In this document: one piece after another, positions 1 to 7,758 of the stretch | How positions within the stretch are numbered: the stretch's first letter is position 1 | Layout: each line of letters begins with the position of its first letter | Origin: XYB2-FULL-45-11 sp964355525 | GTDB taxonomy: Bacteria; Patescibacteriota; Patescibacteriia; UBA9934; GWF2-40-263 | NCBI GenBank assembly: GCA_964355525.1 | Contig: CAYHDY010000005.1 | Coordinates: forward strand, 1-39,242 | DNA length: 39,242 nt | Direction of reading: 5' to 3' | The notes under the pieces: model-generated | What the model was told of the DNA's origin: nothing | Database searches by the model: none | Seen by the model: the letters and a program-made list of their open reading frames with translations, nothing else | Made by a program: the position numbers and the translations under genes

Positions 1-315
1 AAGTGGAACGGTTCCTGTATTTTCATAATGAACGGCATACGAAACAGGAGAACCCGCATGAACATCTGTGGGTCCGTCGATTTTGACGGAGAGCGTGTCT
101 CGTTTTTGAAAGAGACCGTTCGAAAAAACAAAAAAACCAGTCCATGCGAGAGCAGAGAGGACGAACAAAAAGATAATGCCTTTGATTAAGAAGCGGTGAA
201 GTCCTGATTTTTTTCGTGCATTCATACGTGACATATCCGGAACCGTTCCGTCGCGTCCTTCATAGATGACACGCAGATCTTTTCGAATGTCTCGCAACGA
301 AGATTTTTTTTGCAT
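1..315 (-). CDS. Membrane-anchored envelope protein, N-terminal part (gene runs off the window)
   Basis: Only the first 105 codons are inside the window and the frame is open to base 1. The ATG at 315 lies 3 bases after the DUF4012 gene's stop codon, so the two are almost certainly co-transcribed. The product starts with a basic cytoplasmic segment (about residues 1-43), followed by one hydrophobic helix (about 44-66) and the start of an extracytoplasmic domain. The segment VHAGSPVSYAVHYENTG resembles the first strands of DUF11/Ig-like repeat domains, which typically read 'sG..vtYtvtytN.G'. I infer an envelope protein with an Ig-like ectodomain linked to the DUF4012 protein. Its full length and C-terminal domains cannot be seen. 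There is no clear SD. Confidence 0.7.
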   Translation of the reverse strand, partial: MQKKSSLRDIRKDLRVIYEGRDGTVPDMSRMNARKKSGLHRFLIKGIIFLFVLSALAWTGFFVFSNGLFQKRDTLSVKIDGPTDVHAGSPVSYAVHYENTGTVPL

Positions 316-318
316 AGA

Positions 319-3063
319 TTATTTTTCTTCCAATAACATGCCTAGAAATCCATCTGTGTTATTTCCAAAATGGATTTGTGCGAGATCGGACGAACTCCAG
401 AGGGTGTGAAGAGAATCGGGAATATGCAGATTAACGATTGTCGTACGATCAATGACACCGGATTGTTTTTGAACGAGAAGGGAATACGTGTTCGTTTTTG
501 GAATACCGAGGAGTGATCGAATGGTTTCTGTGGTTGGATTTTGTGTGAGGAGATTTGAGAGATTAAAAGGAAGTGCATAGGTGAATTGAACGGTTGTTGT
601 TTCACCCGGCTTTGTTTGCGTCCAGTTTCCGAAAACGGTTTTTCCATTTTCTGTGTAGGTTTGCGTACCGCTCACCTGATCAATAGAGAAACTGTCGTCG
701 GCATATTGTAAATCCGGATCAACGATCCATGACGGATCCGGCGTTTCAAACAATTGCCCCGCAGGAATGATGAAACCGGATGAAGTTAAAAGTTTACTTC
801 CGTTTGGAACATACAATCGCAAATAGTTTACGTTGTGCTCTCCTGTAAACTCTTCTCCGAGAACACCCTTGTGTGTTCGTGTGATCGTTACCGTGTTTTC
901 GATGGTTCCTGCGGAGTTTATGTTTACATCAACGTTGATTTTTTCTTCCATGACTCCGTCTGTTTTTCCTCCGCCCAAATTTGTGTCGATAAGCATGAGA
1001 TAATCTTTGTCTGTCGCTTTAATCTCACCGCTCCATCCGCGTTCACGAATTGTGCGTTCCGTCGCGTCGTCATTGAAATACATCTGAATTTCTTTTTGTG
1101 CGAGTCCTGTTTGCACATGATTTGCGAGATCAAGAAATGTTTCGGGGGATTTGTGCAAAGCTTTTTCAATCAGTTTCGGCGCAAGATCTCCGATGAATGC
1201 TTTCGGTTTGTTTTCCGTTTTGTCGTATTCATTCTCGACGATTTTTTGTGTTTCCAAAAGAAAATTGTTTTGATCAATGATGCGTCCGTATTCCGGCATG
1301 TCGACCGGACCGAGCAGTCCGAGAAGATCTGTCACAAAATTTGCATTGATCGCGATGACTCCATCAACATCGGATCCGCCGGCGTCTTTGTAAAATTGAA
1401 TCATCTGTCGTGCGCTTGTTGGGAAATCCGGAAACCAGTTTGCATCTTGGAATTGCCATTTTGCAGAAAGAAGTTGCAATGGCCATGGAGAAACAAACGA
1501 TGTTCGAAGTTGTCCTTGCAAATCATACGTTCCGCCGCCCGGAACCGTGAGAGAATCCATGAGCCCGTTGTGCACCGACAGTTCTGCGAAGCTTCCCATG
1601 AATCCGCCGGTCGGTCGGATCTCCGTGTTGTTTTGAAAAATCAGGAGATAGCGTTTGGTTCCGTTTGTTCCCATGATGGATTGAACTGTGTCCGAGAGTG
1701 CAAGAAATTCTTTGGTGGAATCGACAAGCGTGGGAAGCGATGTTTGTAATTGTGTGAATGTTTGTCTGTTCGATTCATCAATCGCATTTGCATCCACGTC
1801 CAGCATCGCTTTTTGTGCGGCTTCAAGATGGGGAATCGCGGAGGTGAGATAGAGTGTCAACAATTGAACGCGCGAGGAAGGGGTCGGACTCAACTCTTGT
1901 TGCATGGCCGCGAGTCCGTCCGAGACGCGCGATCCGGCGATCGAGAGTTCTTCGCCGACCGTGAGAAGCGCCGCATTTGTTTTGTATGTTTTTTGTGTTG
2001 GGCCGAGTGTGGAAAGCAGAAGTTGCACGCCGCCGCCCAATTGTTTGATCGCTTGATCCGCTTGTCCGAATTGTTCGCTCGCGCGCGAGAAGGATGCTCC
2101 CGCCGCAGAAGGGTTCGTTACAAGATTCGCGCCCGCCGCCGCTTTCAAACTCGCAAGCGCTTGTTCGCCGTTCGACTGTGCACTCGTCTTTGCGCTGCGC
2201 AATTGATTCAATACTTGCATCGCATGAAGCGGAAGAACGAAAACGAATGACGCGAGTACAAACCCGCCGATCGCCCGTTGCCATCCAACTGGCATCTCAA
2301 CCGCAAAAGAAAATCGCGGCCATCGAAATGAACTCGTTCTCTCCCCTTTGGTAAGGGGGAGTAGGAGGGGGACGTCTTGTGTTTCATTTTGTGTCGAAGC
2401 AACGAGATCCGCCAATTCAAAAATTTCTTCTGTCTCTTCTTCCTGTGCCGATTCATCCTCGGGCAAATCAAAATACGACATCAGATTTTCTGGTGTGAGT
2501 TTTGGAATGAATGCATCAGCGGAAACGTGAATGTCATTGCGGGAAATGTGCAATGGAATGCTTTCAAGATGTTTGTGCGAACGCGACGGAAAAACATTGT
2601 GAAGTCGAGACGTCAAAAATCGCATCGTAGGGGAGGGTCGAGACCCTCCCGCAAACGAAACACCCAATTGTCGATTCACCTCGTCCGCCGAGAGAACAAG
2701 ATCGTTTGTTGTGTCGACAATGTGAGCTGGTTTATCGTTGGATGATTCAACAAAGTTGGTAAGAAAATTTAACGGTGCCGGTGTATACGAATCTTCCGCA
2801 ATCAATTGCTCCGGCATGGGAACGTTTGCACGCAGTTCAAGAACGAACGGTGACAGTTCGGATAGATGTGTTTGCTCGATGTGTGGGATTTGTAATTTCG
2901 GATGTCGTGAGATGAGTCCGAGAGATCGTACATCGTCCGGTAACGATTCATCATACAATCGCGTTGCACTGTTGATGGTTTTTCTTCGGCGAATGGCGTG
3001 CAAGATCGCGCGATCTCCGGCGGAGCCGGATCCGGCTCCGCCGGAAAAAGAAACACGAGCCAT
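319..3063 (-). CDS. DUF4012 domain-containing membrane protein
   Basis: 914-residue protein. A long, low-complexity cytoplasmic N-terminus (about 1-258) precedes one transmembrane helix (about 260-280). A large extracytoplasmic DUF4012 domain follows, with the family hallmark RYLLIFQNNTEIRPTGGFMG at about 470-490 and the downstream GGGTYDLQGQL segment. DUF4012 proteins are common in Patescibacteria and Actinobacteria, usually beside glycosyltransferases, but their reaction is unknown. The frame stays open upstream of 3063, but that part lies inside the convincing glycosyltransferase gene that ends at 3098. I therefore start at the first ATG after it (MARVSF). Three palindromic elements are embedded in the N-terminal half: one encodes GGAGSGSAG right after the start, and the others lie near 2627 and 2338. 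Gene order suggests glycan or envelope assembly. Confidence 0.88.
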   Translation of the reverse strand: MARVSFSGGAGSGSAGDRAILHAIRRRKTINSATRLYDESLPDDVRSLGLISRHPKLQIPHIEQTHLSELSPFVLELRANVPMPEQLIAEDSYTPAPLNFLTNFVESSNDKPAHIVDTTNDLVLSADEVNRQLGVSFAGGSRPSPTMRFLTSRLHNVFPSRSHKHLESIPLHISRNDIHVSADAFIPKLTPENLMSYFDLPEDESAQEEETEEIFELADLVASTQNETQDVPLLLPLTKGERTSSFRWPRFSFAVEMPVGWQRAIGGFVLASFVFVLPLHAMQVLNQLRSAKTSAQSNGEQALASLKAAAGANLVTNPSAAGASFSRASEQFGQADQAIKQLGGGVQLLLSTLGPTQKTYKTNAALLTVGEELSIAGSRVSDGLAAMQQELSPTPSSRVQLLTLYLTSAIPHLEAAQKAMLDVDANAIDESNRQTFTQLQTSLPTLVDSTKEFLALSDTVQSIMGTNGTKRYLLIFQNNTEIRPTGGFMGSFAELSVHNGLMDSLTVPGGGTYDLQGQLRTSFVSPWPLQLLSAKWQFQDANWFPDFPTSARQMIQFYKDAGGSDVDGVIAINANFVTDLLGLLGPVDMPEYGRIIDQNNFLLETQKIVENEYDKTENKPKAFIGDLAPKLIEKALHKSPETFLDLANHVQTGLAQKEIQMYFNDDATERTIRERGWSGEIKATDKDYLMLIDTNLGGGKTDGVMEEKINVDVNINSAGTIENTVTITRTHKGVLGEEFTGEHNVNYLRLYVPNGSKLLTSSGFIIPAGQLFETPDPSWIVDPDLQYADDSFSIDQVSGTQTYTENGKTVFGNWTQTKPGETTTVQFTYALPFNLSNLLTQNPTTETIRSLLGIPKTNTYSLLVQKQSGVIDRTTIVNLHIPDSLHTLWSSSDLAQIHFGNNTDGFLGMLLEEK
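2338..2372. repeat. CCCCTT..AAGGGG palindrome inside the DUF4012 gene
   Basis: CTCTCCCCTTTGGTAAGGGG... encodes PLLLPLTKGERT in frame in the cytoplasmic linker. Confidence 0.65.
2627..2657. repeat. GTAGGGG-class palindrome inside the DUF4012 gene
   Basis: GGGAGGGTCGAGACCCTCCC is a 20-bp near-perfect palindrome, in frame in the N-terminal linker. Confidence 0.75.
3017..3044. repeat. GGATCC-class palindrome at the DUF4012 N-terminus
   Basis: Perfect 28-bp palindrome CCGGCGGAGCCGGATCC..., encoding GGAGSGSAG right after MARVSFS. Confidence 0.85.
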
Positions 3064-3097
3064 ATTCTTTTTTGGCTTTGCATTTCCGTCCGTGATT

Positions 3098-4303
3098 TTA
3101 AGCGGATTTTTTTCCACACGTTTCGTAAAGGGCGATGATTTTGATCGCCATGGTTTTCCAAGAAAATTGTTTGATGTGTTGTGTTCCTCGTTCGATGAGT
3201 ACTGCGCGTTTTTCGGATGAGACCAATAGGTCGGATACGACCGATGCGATCCGTTGCGAATCATTCGGGTCAAAGAAAGCGGCTGCATTGCCAAGAATTT
3301 CTTTGAGCGATGGAATGTCCGACGCGGCAACCGCCACACCGACCGACATTGCCTCAAGCGGCGGAAGCCCGAAGCCTTCGACTCGTGACGGAAAGACAAA
3401 CAGAGTTGCTTCGCGATAAAGTCCCGCAAGTTGTTCATCCGTCGGATTCGGAACGAACGTGATTCCCTCGTAATAGGCGGGGTCCCTTGATCCCGTCACG
3501 CCAGACCCCGCACGCGATTGCAACAATCGTTTGTAAAAAATCGATTCACCACCCGCAAGAATCAACTGCGCATTCGGATGTGTCTTTCGAATGATCGCGA
3601 ACGCTTCGAGTAACCGTTCCAAATTTTTATGCGGATACGCGTTGCCGACATATAAAAGGTTCCGGGCTGCATCCTCCCCCGGCCCCTCCTTTGCAGGAGG
3701 GGAGAAGTAAATTCCGCTCTCCTCCCCTGCAAAGGGGAGGCCGGGAGGGGTCTCGAGTCGAGTCACTCCCTCGTAAATCATTTCAATTTTATTTCTCGGA
3801 ACATCCGGAAAAAACTTGATGATCGCATCTTCGGTCGCGTGAGACACTGCGACGATTTTCTTCGATCTACGAATCGCATGGGACAAAACGATTTTATAGC
3901 CGACGTACTTGAGAAAAAAGATAAACGGGTTTCGTGTTGTGACTTTCGACGATCGTGGTTCTTCGAGCAAGATCAAATCGTGAATGGTCACGACAAACGG
4001 CGTCTTCATCAACACGGGAACGTTCCAATGCGGGAAGTGAACGAGATCAAGTTGCTCGCGATCGACAATGCCACCGAACTTCATCTGCTCTCCAAGTGTG
4101 TACCAATGAATATCTGCGAGTCGCTTTTCGAAATGCGGATTGACGATGCGACACGCGTCGAAGTTTTCTTTTTTGAGGAACAAAACATAGCGGTTCTCGG
4201 TGTCGTTTGCTTGCAACTCCGTCACAAGCTGTTCAACATATCGTCCAAGACCGCCCCCACCCACCGTCGGGCCAAACATCCGTGCATCGATTCCGATTTT
4301 CAT
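3098..4303 (-). CDS. GT4-family glycosyltransferase
   Basis: 401-residue GT-B fold glycosyltransferase of the GT4 (Glycos_transf_1) group, predicted to transfer a sugar from a nucleotide donor during envelope glycan synthesis. The N-terminus MKIGIDARMFGPTVGGGGLGRY carries the Gly-rich acceptor-side loop. LYVGNAYPHKNLERLLEAF opens the donor-binding half. FPSRVEGFGLPPLEAMSVG (about 300-320) holds the ExFGxxxxE-type donor motif. Two stretches look foreign to the family and coincide with palindromic DNA: LETPPGLPFAGEESGIYFSP at about 182-200, and QSRAGSGVTGSRDPAYYEG at about 262-280. A TATAAT box 6 bases upstream of the ATG suggests a leaderless transcript. DUF4012 follows downstream. The specific sugar cannot be told. 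Confidence 0.9.
   Translation of the reverse strand: MKIGIDARMFGPTVGGGGLGRYVEQLVTELQANDTENRYVLFLKKENFDACRIVNPHFEKRLADIHWYTLGEQMKFGGIVDREQLDLVHFPHWNVPVLMKTPFVVTIHDLILLEEPRSSKVTTRNPFIFFLKYVGYKIVLSHAIRRSKKIVAVSHATEDAIIKFFPDVPRNKIEMIYEGVTRLETPPGLPFAGEESGIYFSPPAKEGPGEDAARNLLYVGNAYPHKNLERLLEAFAIIRKTHPNAQLILAGGESIFYKRLLQSRAGSGVTGSRDPAYYEGITFVPNPTDEQLAGLYREATLFVFPSRVEGFGLPPLEAMSVGVAVAASDIPSLKEILGNAAAFFDPNDSQRIASVVSDLLVSSEKRAVLIERGTQHIKQFSWKTMAIKIIALYETCGKKSA
3471..3517. repeat. GGGGTC-class palindrome with long loop inside the GT4 gene
   Basis: Arms GCGGGGTC/GACCCCGC, 19-base loop; encodes the atypical stretch RAGSGVTGSRDPAYY. Confidence 0.75.
3670..3758. repeat. Paired inverted copies of a CCCCTCC..TTTGCAGG element inside the GT4 gene
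   Basis: CCGGCCCCTCCTTTGCAGGA and, inverted about 30 bases later, CCCCTGCAAAGGGGAGGCCG. Together they encode the extra residues between the two halves of the enzyme. Confidence 0.7.
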
Positions 4304-4309
4304 GGGTCA

Positions 4310-4315
4310 ATTATA
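4310..4315 (-). promoter_or_regulatory. -10 box of a probable leaderless promoter for the glycosyltransferase
   Basis: Reads TATAAT on the minus strand and ends 6 bases before the ATG at 4303, so transcription would start at or next to the start codon. The -35 position (17-bp spacing) reads TTCCTA, which is weak. There is no SD upstream of this ATG. Confidence 0.5.
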
Positions 4316-4349
4316 ACAAACGAAAAAGAAAGTAGGAAGCTTTTTACTG

Positions 4350-4410
4350 CGTCATCCTGAGCGAAGGCTACTGATCGGTCACAGCCGAAGCCGAAGGATC
4401 TTCGTTCGAG
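4350..4410. repeat. Dispersed repeat of the TCATCCTGAGCGAAG...CGAAGGATCTTCG type
   Basis: The start (TCATCCTGAGCGAAG) and end (CGAAGGATCTTCG) match a short repeat seen in many unrelated bacterial genomes. It lies between the array terminator and the glycosyltransferase promoter. Its AGGATCTTCG core (4395-4404) recurs at 9410-9419 on the far side of the small-gene array. Confidence 0.55.
4395..4404. repeat. Left copy of the 10-bp direct repeat flanking the small-gene array
   Basis: AGGATCTTCG, identical and in the same orientation as 9410-9419. The pair brackets the whole G+C-rich array. It could be an attachment core or target-site duplication, or chance, because this copy sits inside a common dispersed repeat. 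Confidence 0.4.
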
Positions 4411-4434
4411 CGCGAACAGTTATTTTCGAGCCTG

Positions 4435-4481
4435 TAAAAAATAAAAACACACCCGCACGACAGGAGAACACGGATGTGTTT
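4435..4481 (-). terminator. Intrinsic terminator of the small-gene array
   Basis: On the minus strand an 11-bp stem (AAACACATCCG with CGGGTGTGTTT, one G-U pair) with a 15-nt loop is followed by TTTTTATTTTTT. It lies about 35 bases after the last array gene's stop codon, so the array ends as a unit here. Confidence 0.8.
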
Positions 4482-4514
4482 CTGTCGCGCATGGGTGCGT
4501 GAGGACTTCTTCTG

Positions 4515-4781
4515 CTAGAGCGAACTCCAGACCACGAACGACAAGCGTTCGGGGCGCGTTTTCTTGCACTGGCCGGCATTCGGACGCGGCGCTTCGCACA
4601 CATCCGTCGTGTAGTCGTGGACGGGCATGCTCAACTCCTCCCCCAGCTTTTGCATGTCTTGCATCATCTCGAGGTGCATCTGCGCCCGATCGAGATATCG
4701 ATCTCCTCGGCGCAGTTCTAGGAATTGTGTCGCAAGGAATGCAACGAGTGCCATCGCAATGAGCGATACGGGAACTTTCAT
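4515..4781 (-). CDS. Small membrane-anchored protein, unknown function (array gene 11)
   Basis: 88 residues. A hydrophobic N-terminal helix (about 3-21, VSLIAMALVAFLATQF) could be a signal anchor. It is followed by a charged, probably helical stretch with Met-rich EMMQDMQKLGEEL, and a C-terminal part with two cysteines (CEAPRPNAGQC). The start is set by GGAGG four bases before the ATG. This is the last gene of the array, before the terminator at 4435-4481, and it has the longest leader (193 nt). I do not recognise the family. Confidence 0.65.
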   Translation of the reverse strand: MKVPVSLIAMALVAFLATQFLELRRGDRYLDRAQMHLEMMQDMQKLGEELSMPVHDYTTDVCEAPRPNAGQCKKTRPERLSFVVWSSL

Positions 4782-4974
4782 GAGGCCTCCAATGTTTCGA
4801 GTTCTATTCCATCAAACGCTATTTGCGCAGACAGTTCTGTCGATTGTTCAAATTTCGAATCACCAACGCTCGATTCAATCAAACGTCTGTGAAAAGGCCC
4901 GAACGATTTTTGATCATTATTCCGGCAGTTCCGGACATGGATCGCAATCGCTCAGGCAGTTGTCGAAAGGACGT
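4782..4974 (-). other. Long untranslated spacer inside the array
   Basis: No convincing gene on either strand. It lacks the three recurrent leader types found elsewhere in the array. I see only a short TCCGGAACTGCCGGA palindrome-like stretch near 4930-4945 and the GGAGG of the downstream gene. Confidence 0.4.
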
Positions 4975-5556
4975 CTACTTCTTCGGAGCCCAGCAAAACG
5001 CTCGGGTGTACACGTCGCAATCGACTTCGTACTCGGTCGTCTGGCTTCGGTTGAGCTTCATGACGCAAAGCAACGGTTCCTTGCTGTCACCGATGAACAT
5101 TGCGCAGACTTCGCGGAAGGCCCTGCCGCCTATGTTCCAAACGAGCGGGACACACTTCTCGCTTACCAGATCCGGCAGTTTACGGTCGATGTTTTCCTGT
5201 ACCGCCGTCGCCGTCGTATCTTCCTCGAGTTCGAGGTCGAATTCCTCCGGCTTGTTGTCGGCTGCCGTCGGTGTCGAGTCTTCTTCGAGATCGAGATCGA
5301 TCTCTTCCTTGCCGTTGATCAGTCTGAGTGGCACGTCTTCTTCGGTCGTGTTCGTCACCGCAGGCACCAGCGGCTCCGGGTGGTTCGCATAGATGGTCAC
5401 CTTCACGGGCGGCGGAACGTACCTGATCACCGCCTCAGTCGCGCTCTTGTCGGTTTCGTCTTGCGGCAAGGGCGGAATCACGCCTCGTCCGCACGCCGAG
5501 ATGCCGAACGCCAGGACGAGAACAGCGATTACGAAACGGGAAAAGTTGAACTGCAT
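4975..5556 (-). CDS. Predicted lipoprotein with acidic repeats (array gene 10)
   Basis: 193 residues. A signal peptide (FSRFVIAVLVLAFGISAC) ends in a lipobox-like ISAC, so Cys22 is a plausible lipidation site. The middle is very acidic with a duplicated segment (EIDLDLEEDSTPTAADN and EFDLELEEDTTATA). The C-terminal third carries several cysteines (EKCVPLVWN, REVCAMF, LLCVMK, VDCDVYTRAFC) and could be a small disulfide-stabilised domain. The start is fixed by GGAGG upstream of the ATG at 5556, directly after a type A leader. No family recognised. I infer an exported, lipid-anchored envelope protein. Confidence 0.7.
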   Translation of the reverse strand: MQFNFSRFVIAVLVLAFGISACGRGVIPPLPQDETDKSATEAVIRYVPPPVKVTIYANHPEPLVPAVTNTTEEDVPLRLINGKEEIDLDLEEDSTPTAADNKPEEFDLELEEDTTATAVQENIDRKLPDLVSEKCVPLVWNIGGRAFREVCAMFIGDSKEPLLCVMKLNRSQTTEYEVDCDVYTRAFCWAPKK

Positions 5557-5573
5557 GATTGCCTCCTTGAATG

Positions 5574-5638
5574 TTGGCCGAGGTGCCCCTCGACGTCGAG
5601 CGTGATTGCCGACGATTTTCTAACACGATTTCGTCCAC
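5574..5638 (-). promoter_or_regulatory. Type A leader, copy 1
   Basis: 5' leader of the lipoprotein gene. The core shared with 6721-6774 and 8660-8730 runs (minus strand) from the GAAAATCGTCGG region through CTCGACGTCGAG and GGGGCACCTCGGCCAAC to the SD. Two hairpins compete for the same CGAG: the palindrome CTCGACGTCGAG, and CGAGG-GGCA-CCTCG. Confidence 0.7.
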
Positions 5639-5677
5639 CGCAACCCTGCGATGTTCGAACTTCTTCACCTTGCAAAA

Positions 5678-5809
5678 CTAGTACATGATCGCCTTCGCGC
5701 CGGTCTTGTAATTCCACGCGCGGGTATCGCCAACGCAGCGACACCAACCCGTGTATCCGCGACCTTCGGGATCCACTTGGTACTCGAATTTTCCTAGTTG
5801 TTGCCACAT
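5678..5809 (-). CDS. 43-residue small protein, unknown function (array gene 9)
   Basis: Starts MWQQLGKFEYQVDPEG and contains a Trp/Cys-rich segment (YTGWCRCVGDTRAWNYKTG). The reading frame extends upstream to a GTG, but that would overlap the next gene. The ATG at 5809 has GGAGGG four bases before it, so I take the 43-residue form. There is no signal peptide or membrane helix. The leader contains a strong hairpin (5872-5908). Family not recognised. Confidence 0.6.
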   Translation of the reverse strand: MWQQLGKFEYQVDPEGRGYTGWCRCVGDTRAWNYKTGAKAIMY

Positions 5810-5871
5810 GCTGCCCTCCGTTCTGAACTTGAGTCTTCGATCAAGAGAGTTGATCGATTCCTCGAGTAAAG

Positions 5872-5908
5872 GCTCGACACGATCCGGAATTTCCGAAGCG
5901 TGTCGAGC
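5872..5908 (-). promoter_or_regulatory. Strong leader hairpin upstream of array gene 9
   Basis: Perfect 10-bp stem (GCTCGACACG with CGTGTCGAGC) around a 17-nt loop, between array genes 8 and 9. No T-run follows it on the minus strand, so it is more likely an RNA-stability or processing element than a terminator. Confidence 0.55.
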
Positions 5909-5930
5909 AAGTTTGGAAAGGAACTGCGGA

Positions 5931-6212
5931 CTAGAGCGAGATCGTGTTGCCACTGTGGCCGTGCATCATGACCATGACCATCGCCCCGTTTTTCAGCGTG
6001 AGGCCGCCGAGTGCACGAACGATGGCTCGAGCTTCACGACCAGCATCGTCGGTCGGTTGATGGCTCGTGATCGCGATGCTGTACGGATAGTTCAGCTCAC
6101 TCTTGAGTCGACGTTTGACCTCGTCCTCATCTATGGACGTCCGGACGATGTCGATCGCTGCCACCTTGAGTTCCGCGTCCGTCATGTCATGAAAGGTCTT
6201 GCCTGCATTCAT
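5931..6212 (-). CDS. 93-residue small protein, unknown function (array gene 8)
   Basis: Soluble protein starting MNAGKTFHDMTDAELKVAA. It has a charged helical part (DEDEVKRRLKSELNYPYSIAI) and a hydrophobic C-terminal end MVMVMMHGHSGNTISL. The alternation suggests a small alpha/beta domain. The start is supported by GAGGA a few bases before the ATG. Its leader (6213-6287) belongs to none of the recurrent types. Function unknown. Confidence 0.65.
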   Translation of the reverse strand: MNAGKTFHDMTDAELKVAAIDIVRTSIDEDEVKRRLKSELNYPYSIAITSHQPTDDAGREARAIVRALGGLTLKNGAMVMVMMHGHSGNTISL

Positions 6213-6287
6213 GATTTTCCTCTTCTTGCTCCACTTTGTGAGTCGAGCGTTCGCACGTTCATTTTAAGAATCGGTTGCGATGTACGT

Positions 6288-6707
6288 TCAGCTGCGGCGC
6301 TTGCTCCGGCATTTGTCGATCAACCGTTCGATGGTGGGTCCGAAGGTTTCCTCCATCATATTGTCGAATCGACGTTGCAGAACTTCCAAGGTGTCCAACG
6401 CACTGGGTTCGGAACGCCGCACGACGAGCCATGCACTGAACAGGCCGACGAGTGACAGCAGAGTGTCCTCGTTGCCAGCACCGTCTATGGCGAACAGCAC
6501 GACGACGCCGGTGAAACCGATGATCAACGCAAGTGCGACGAAGCCGATGATGATAGTGGCGACGTTTTCGATTCGCGATATCGCCGGCGGTCGTTTCATG
6601 AGGAGAGATTCCTTCAGCCCCTCCAAGCAGACAGCTGCTATCATGCCGACTACTTGGCCGACTGCGATCACACAAACATAGAACTGCAAAAAGGTGGGGA
6701 ACTGCAT
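6288..6707 (-). CDS. Multi-pass membrane protein, unknown function (array gene 7)
   Basis: 139 residues with about three hydrophobic segments: 7-29 (QFYVCVIAVGQVVGMIAAVC), 48-73 (NVATIIIGFVALALIIGFTG and onward) and about 82-95. A charged C-terminal tail (RRFDNMMEETFGPTIERLIDKCRSKRRS) is probably an amphipathic helix. GGAGA five bases before the ATG supports the start. It is preceded by type A leader copy 2, like the two lipoproteins of the array, so all three type A genes encode envelope proteins. No family recognised. Confidence 0.65.
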   Translation of the reverse strand: MQFPTFLQFYVCVIAVGQVVGMIAAVCLEGLKESLLMKRPPAISRIENVATIIIGFVALALIIGFTGVVVLFAIDGAGNEDTLLSLVGLFSAWLVVRRSEPSALDTLEVLQRRFDNMMEETFGPTIERLIDKCRSKRRS

Positions 6708-6720
6708 GGTTGTCTCCGTG

Positions 6721-6774
6721 GGTTGGCGCGAGGTGCCCCTCGACGTCGAGCGTGATTGCCGACGATTTCTGAAT
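6721..6774 (-). promoter_or_regulatory. Type A leader, copy 2
   Basis: Across the core (AGAAATCGTCGG, AATCACGCTCGACGTCGAG, GGGGCACCTCG) it is nearly identical to copy 1, although the genes behind the two copies are unrelated. The same pair of mutually exclusive hairpins can form. Confidence 0.7.
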
Positions 6775-6801
6775 GTTCACGCGACACACATGGCCGCGTG
6801 A

Positions 6802-7197
6802 TTACGAATCGAGCAGAAACTTTTTCGCATCCGTCGCGGTCATCACTTCGAACGTGACTTCCGACCACATGCGTGTCGGTGGCGGATTCGGTTTGTAGAA
6901 ATCGACCAAGATCTTGCGACCGCAGCCGATGATGAAGTGTGCGTTCTTCGCGACTGTCTCGGCGTCTTCCTTGCGGAGCGTCGACATGACCACGATGAAC
7001 AGTTCGTCCGGATCGATCTCCGTGGCGATGCGTTCGATATCGGTGGCGTACAAATCGCCATGACCAATCCGCTCGCCGCACTTATTGTACCAATACGCAT
7101 TCGTCGCGACCGCCGCGCCGAATGAGAACTGGCCGGACTTGATTCCGAAGGCGGGCGAAGTTCCTTGCACATCGAACATGTTTCGAGTCAATTGCAT
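6802..7197 (-). CDS. 131-residue soluble protein, unknown function (array gene 6)
   Basis: Begins MQLTRNMFDVQGTSPAFGIK, with no signal peptide or membrane helix. The pattern of short beta strands and helices (ELFIVVMSTLRKEDAETVA, AHFIIGCGRKILVDFY, WSEVTFEVMTATDAKKFLL) suggests one compact alpha/beta domain. GGAGG seven bases before the ATG is a textbook SD. A 156-bp type B leader lies immediately upstream. I do not recognise the family. Confidence 0.65.
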   Translation of the reverse strand: MQLTRNMFDVQGTSPAFGIKSGQFSFGAAVATNAYWYNKCGERIGHGDLYATDIERIATEIDPDELFIVVMSTLRKEDAETVAKNAHFIIGCGRKILVDFYKPNPPPTRMWSEVTFEVMTATDAKKFLLDS

Positions 7198-7215
7198 CTT
7201 TCGCCTCCAGTTGAT

Positions 7216-7371
7216 TCCTCAATCCATCCGCAACGTAAATCGTCACGAAGGTAATAAAGGGCTCAACGCATCCGGGACCATCCCAGAGTCGTTGAGCAGG
7301 CCAGGCAGTTGCCGCGGAGATGTTTTACGTCTCCGCGGCTGTTGCCTGGCGAGTTTGAGAAAGAATTTTCG
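7216..7371 (-). promoter_or_regulatory. Type B leader, copy 1 (156-bp two-hairpin repeat)
   Basis: About 95% identical to 8134-8289. On the minus strand it forms a long hairpin (CCAGGCA/TGCCTGG outer stem, GCCGCGGAGA/TCTCCGCGGC inner stem) and a second hairpin closed by CTCAACG/CGTTGAG. It fills the spacer between array genes 5 and 6 and ends about 20 bases before the ATG. No T-run follows, so it is not a simple terminator. Confidence 0.75.
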
Positions 7372-7375
7372 AAGA

Positions 7376-7702
7376 TCAATCGTCCCACTTGCCGAGGCAG
7401 GCGTCGCGGATGCTGGCGTTCAGCTCGTCCGTCAGAGCCTGATCGATTCGTTCGTAGTTGAACACGACCGCGACCGCCCACTTCTCGTTTCGGATTTGCG
7501 GCTTGATGATCAAGATGCGCCGAAACTTTTTGGCCTGCGGGGTCCACTCGAATCGATCTTGCTCACGCAAGGCGATGATGATTGGAACTTCGCATTCCGC
7601 CATGTCCCGATCTTGCACTCCGTACTGCTTGCAGAACCGGCGCAGCGTGTGGAGCGCGAGTTCAACCAGTTCCACAGGAATCAGTTTTTTCACGTCGTTC
7701 AT
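7376..7702 (-). CDS. 108-residue soluble protein, unknown function (array gene 5)
   Basis: Starts MNDVKKLIPVELVELALHT; the frame is open further upstream, but the ATG at 7702 has GAGGA before it and follows a type C leader. Mixed helical N-terminus and strand-rich middle (FRRILIIKPQIRNEKWAVAVVFNYERI), then a helical end (LTDELNASIRDACLGKWDD). No membrane segment. No family recognised. Confidence 0.65.
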   Translation of the reverse strand: MNDVKKLIPVELVELALHTLRRFCKQYGVQDRDMAECEVPIIIALREQDRFEWTPQAKKFRRILIIKPQIRNEKWAVAVVFNYERIDQALTDELNASIRDACLGKWDD

Positions 7703-7758
7703 GGTTTTTTTCCTCGTGTCCCGCGTCATACGCCGGACGAATGTGTTGTTGTTCGAAC
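7703..7758 (-). promoter_or_regulatory. Type C leader, copy 1
   Basis: Shares with 9129-9180 the order GTTCGAA, a CCGGCGTRTGACGCGGG block and GAGGA before the ATG. The two downstream genes are unrelated, so the leader rather than the gene is what recurs. Confidence 0.5.

Noticed and set aside
835..2354. Long open frames on the plus strand opposite the DUF4012 gene
   Set aside because: Antisense shadows of a long real gene; no SD, no recognisable domains, atypical Cys/Arg-rich composition.
3064..3438. N-terminal extension of the DUF4012 frame by 125 codons
   Set aside because: It lies wholly or partly inside the well-supported glycosyltransferase gene on the same strand in another frame, and has no family-like sequence.
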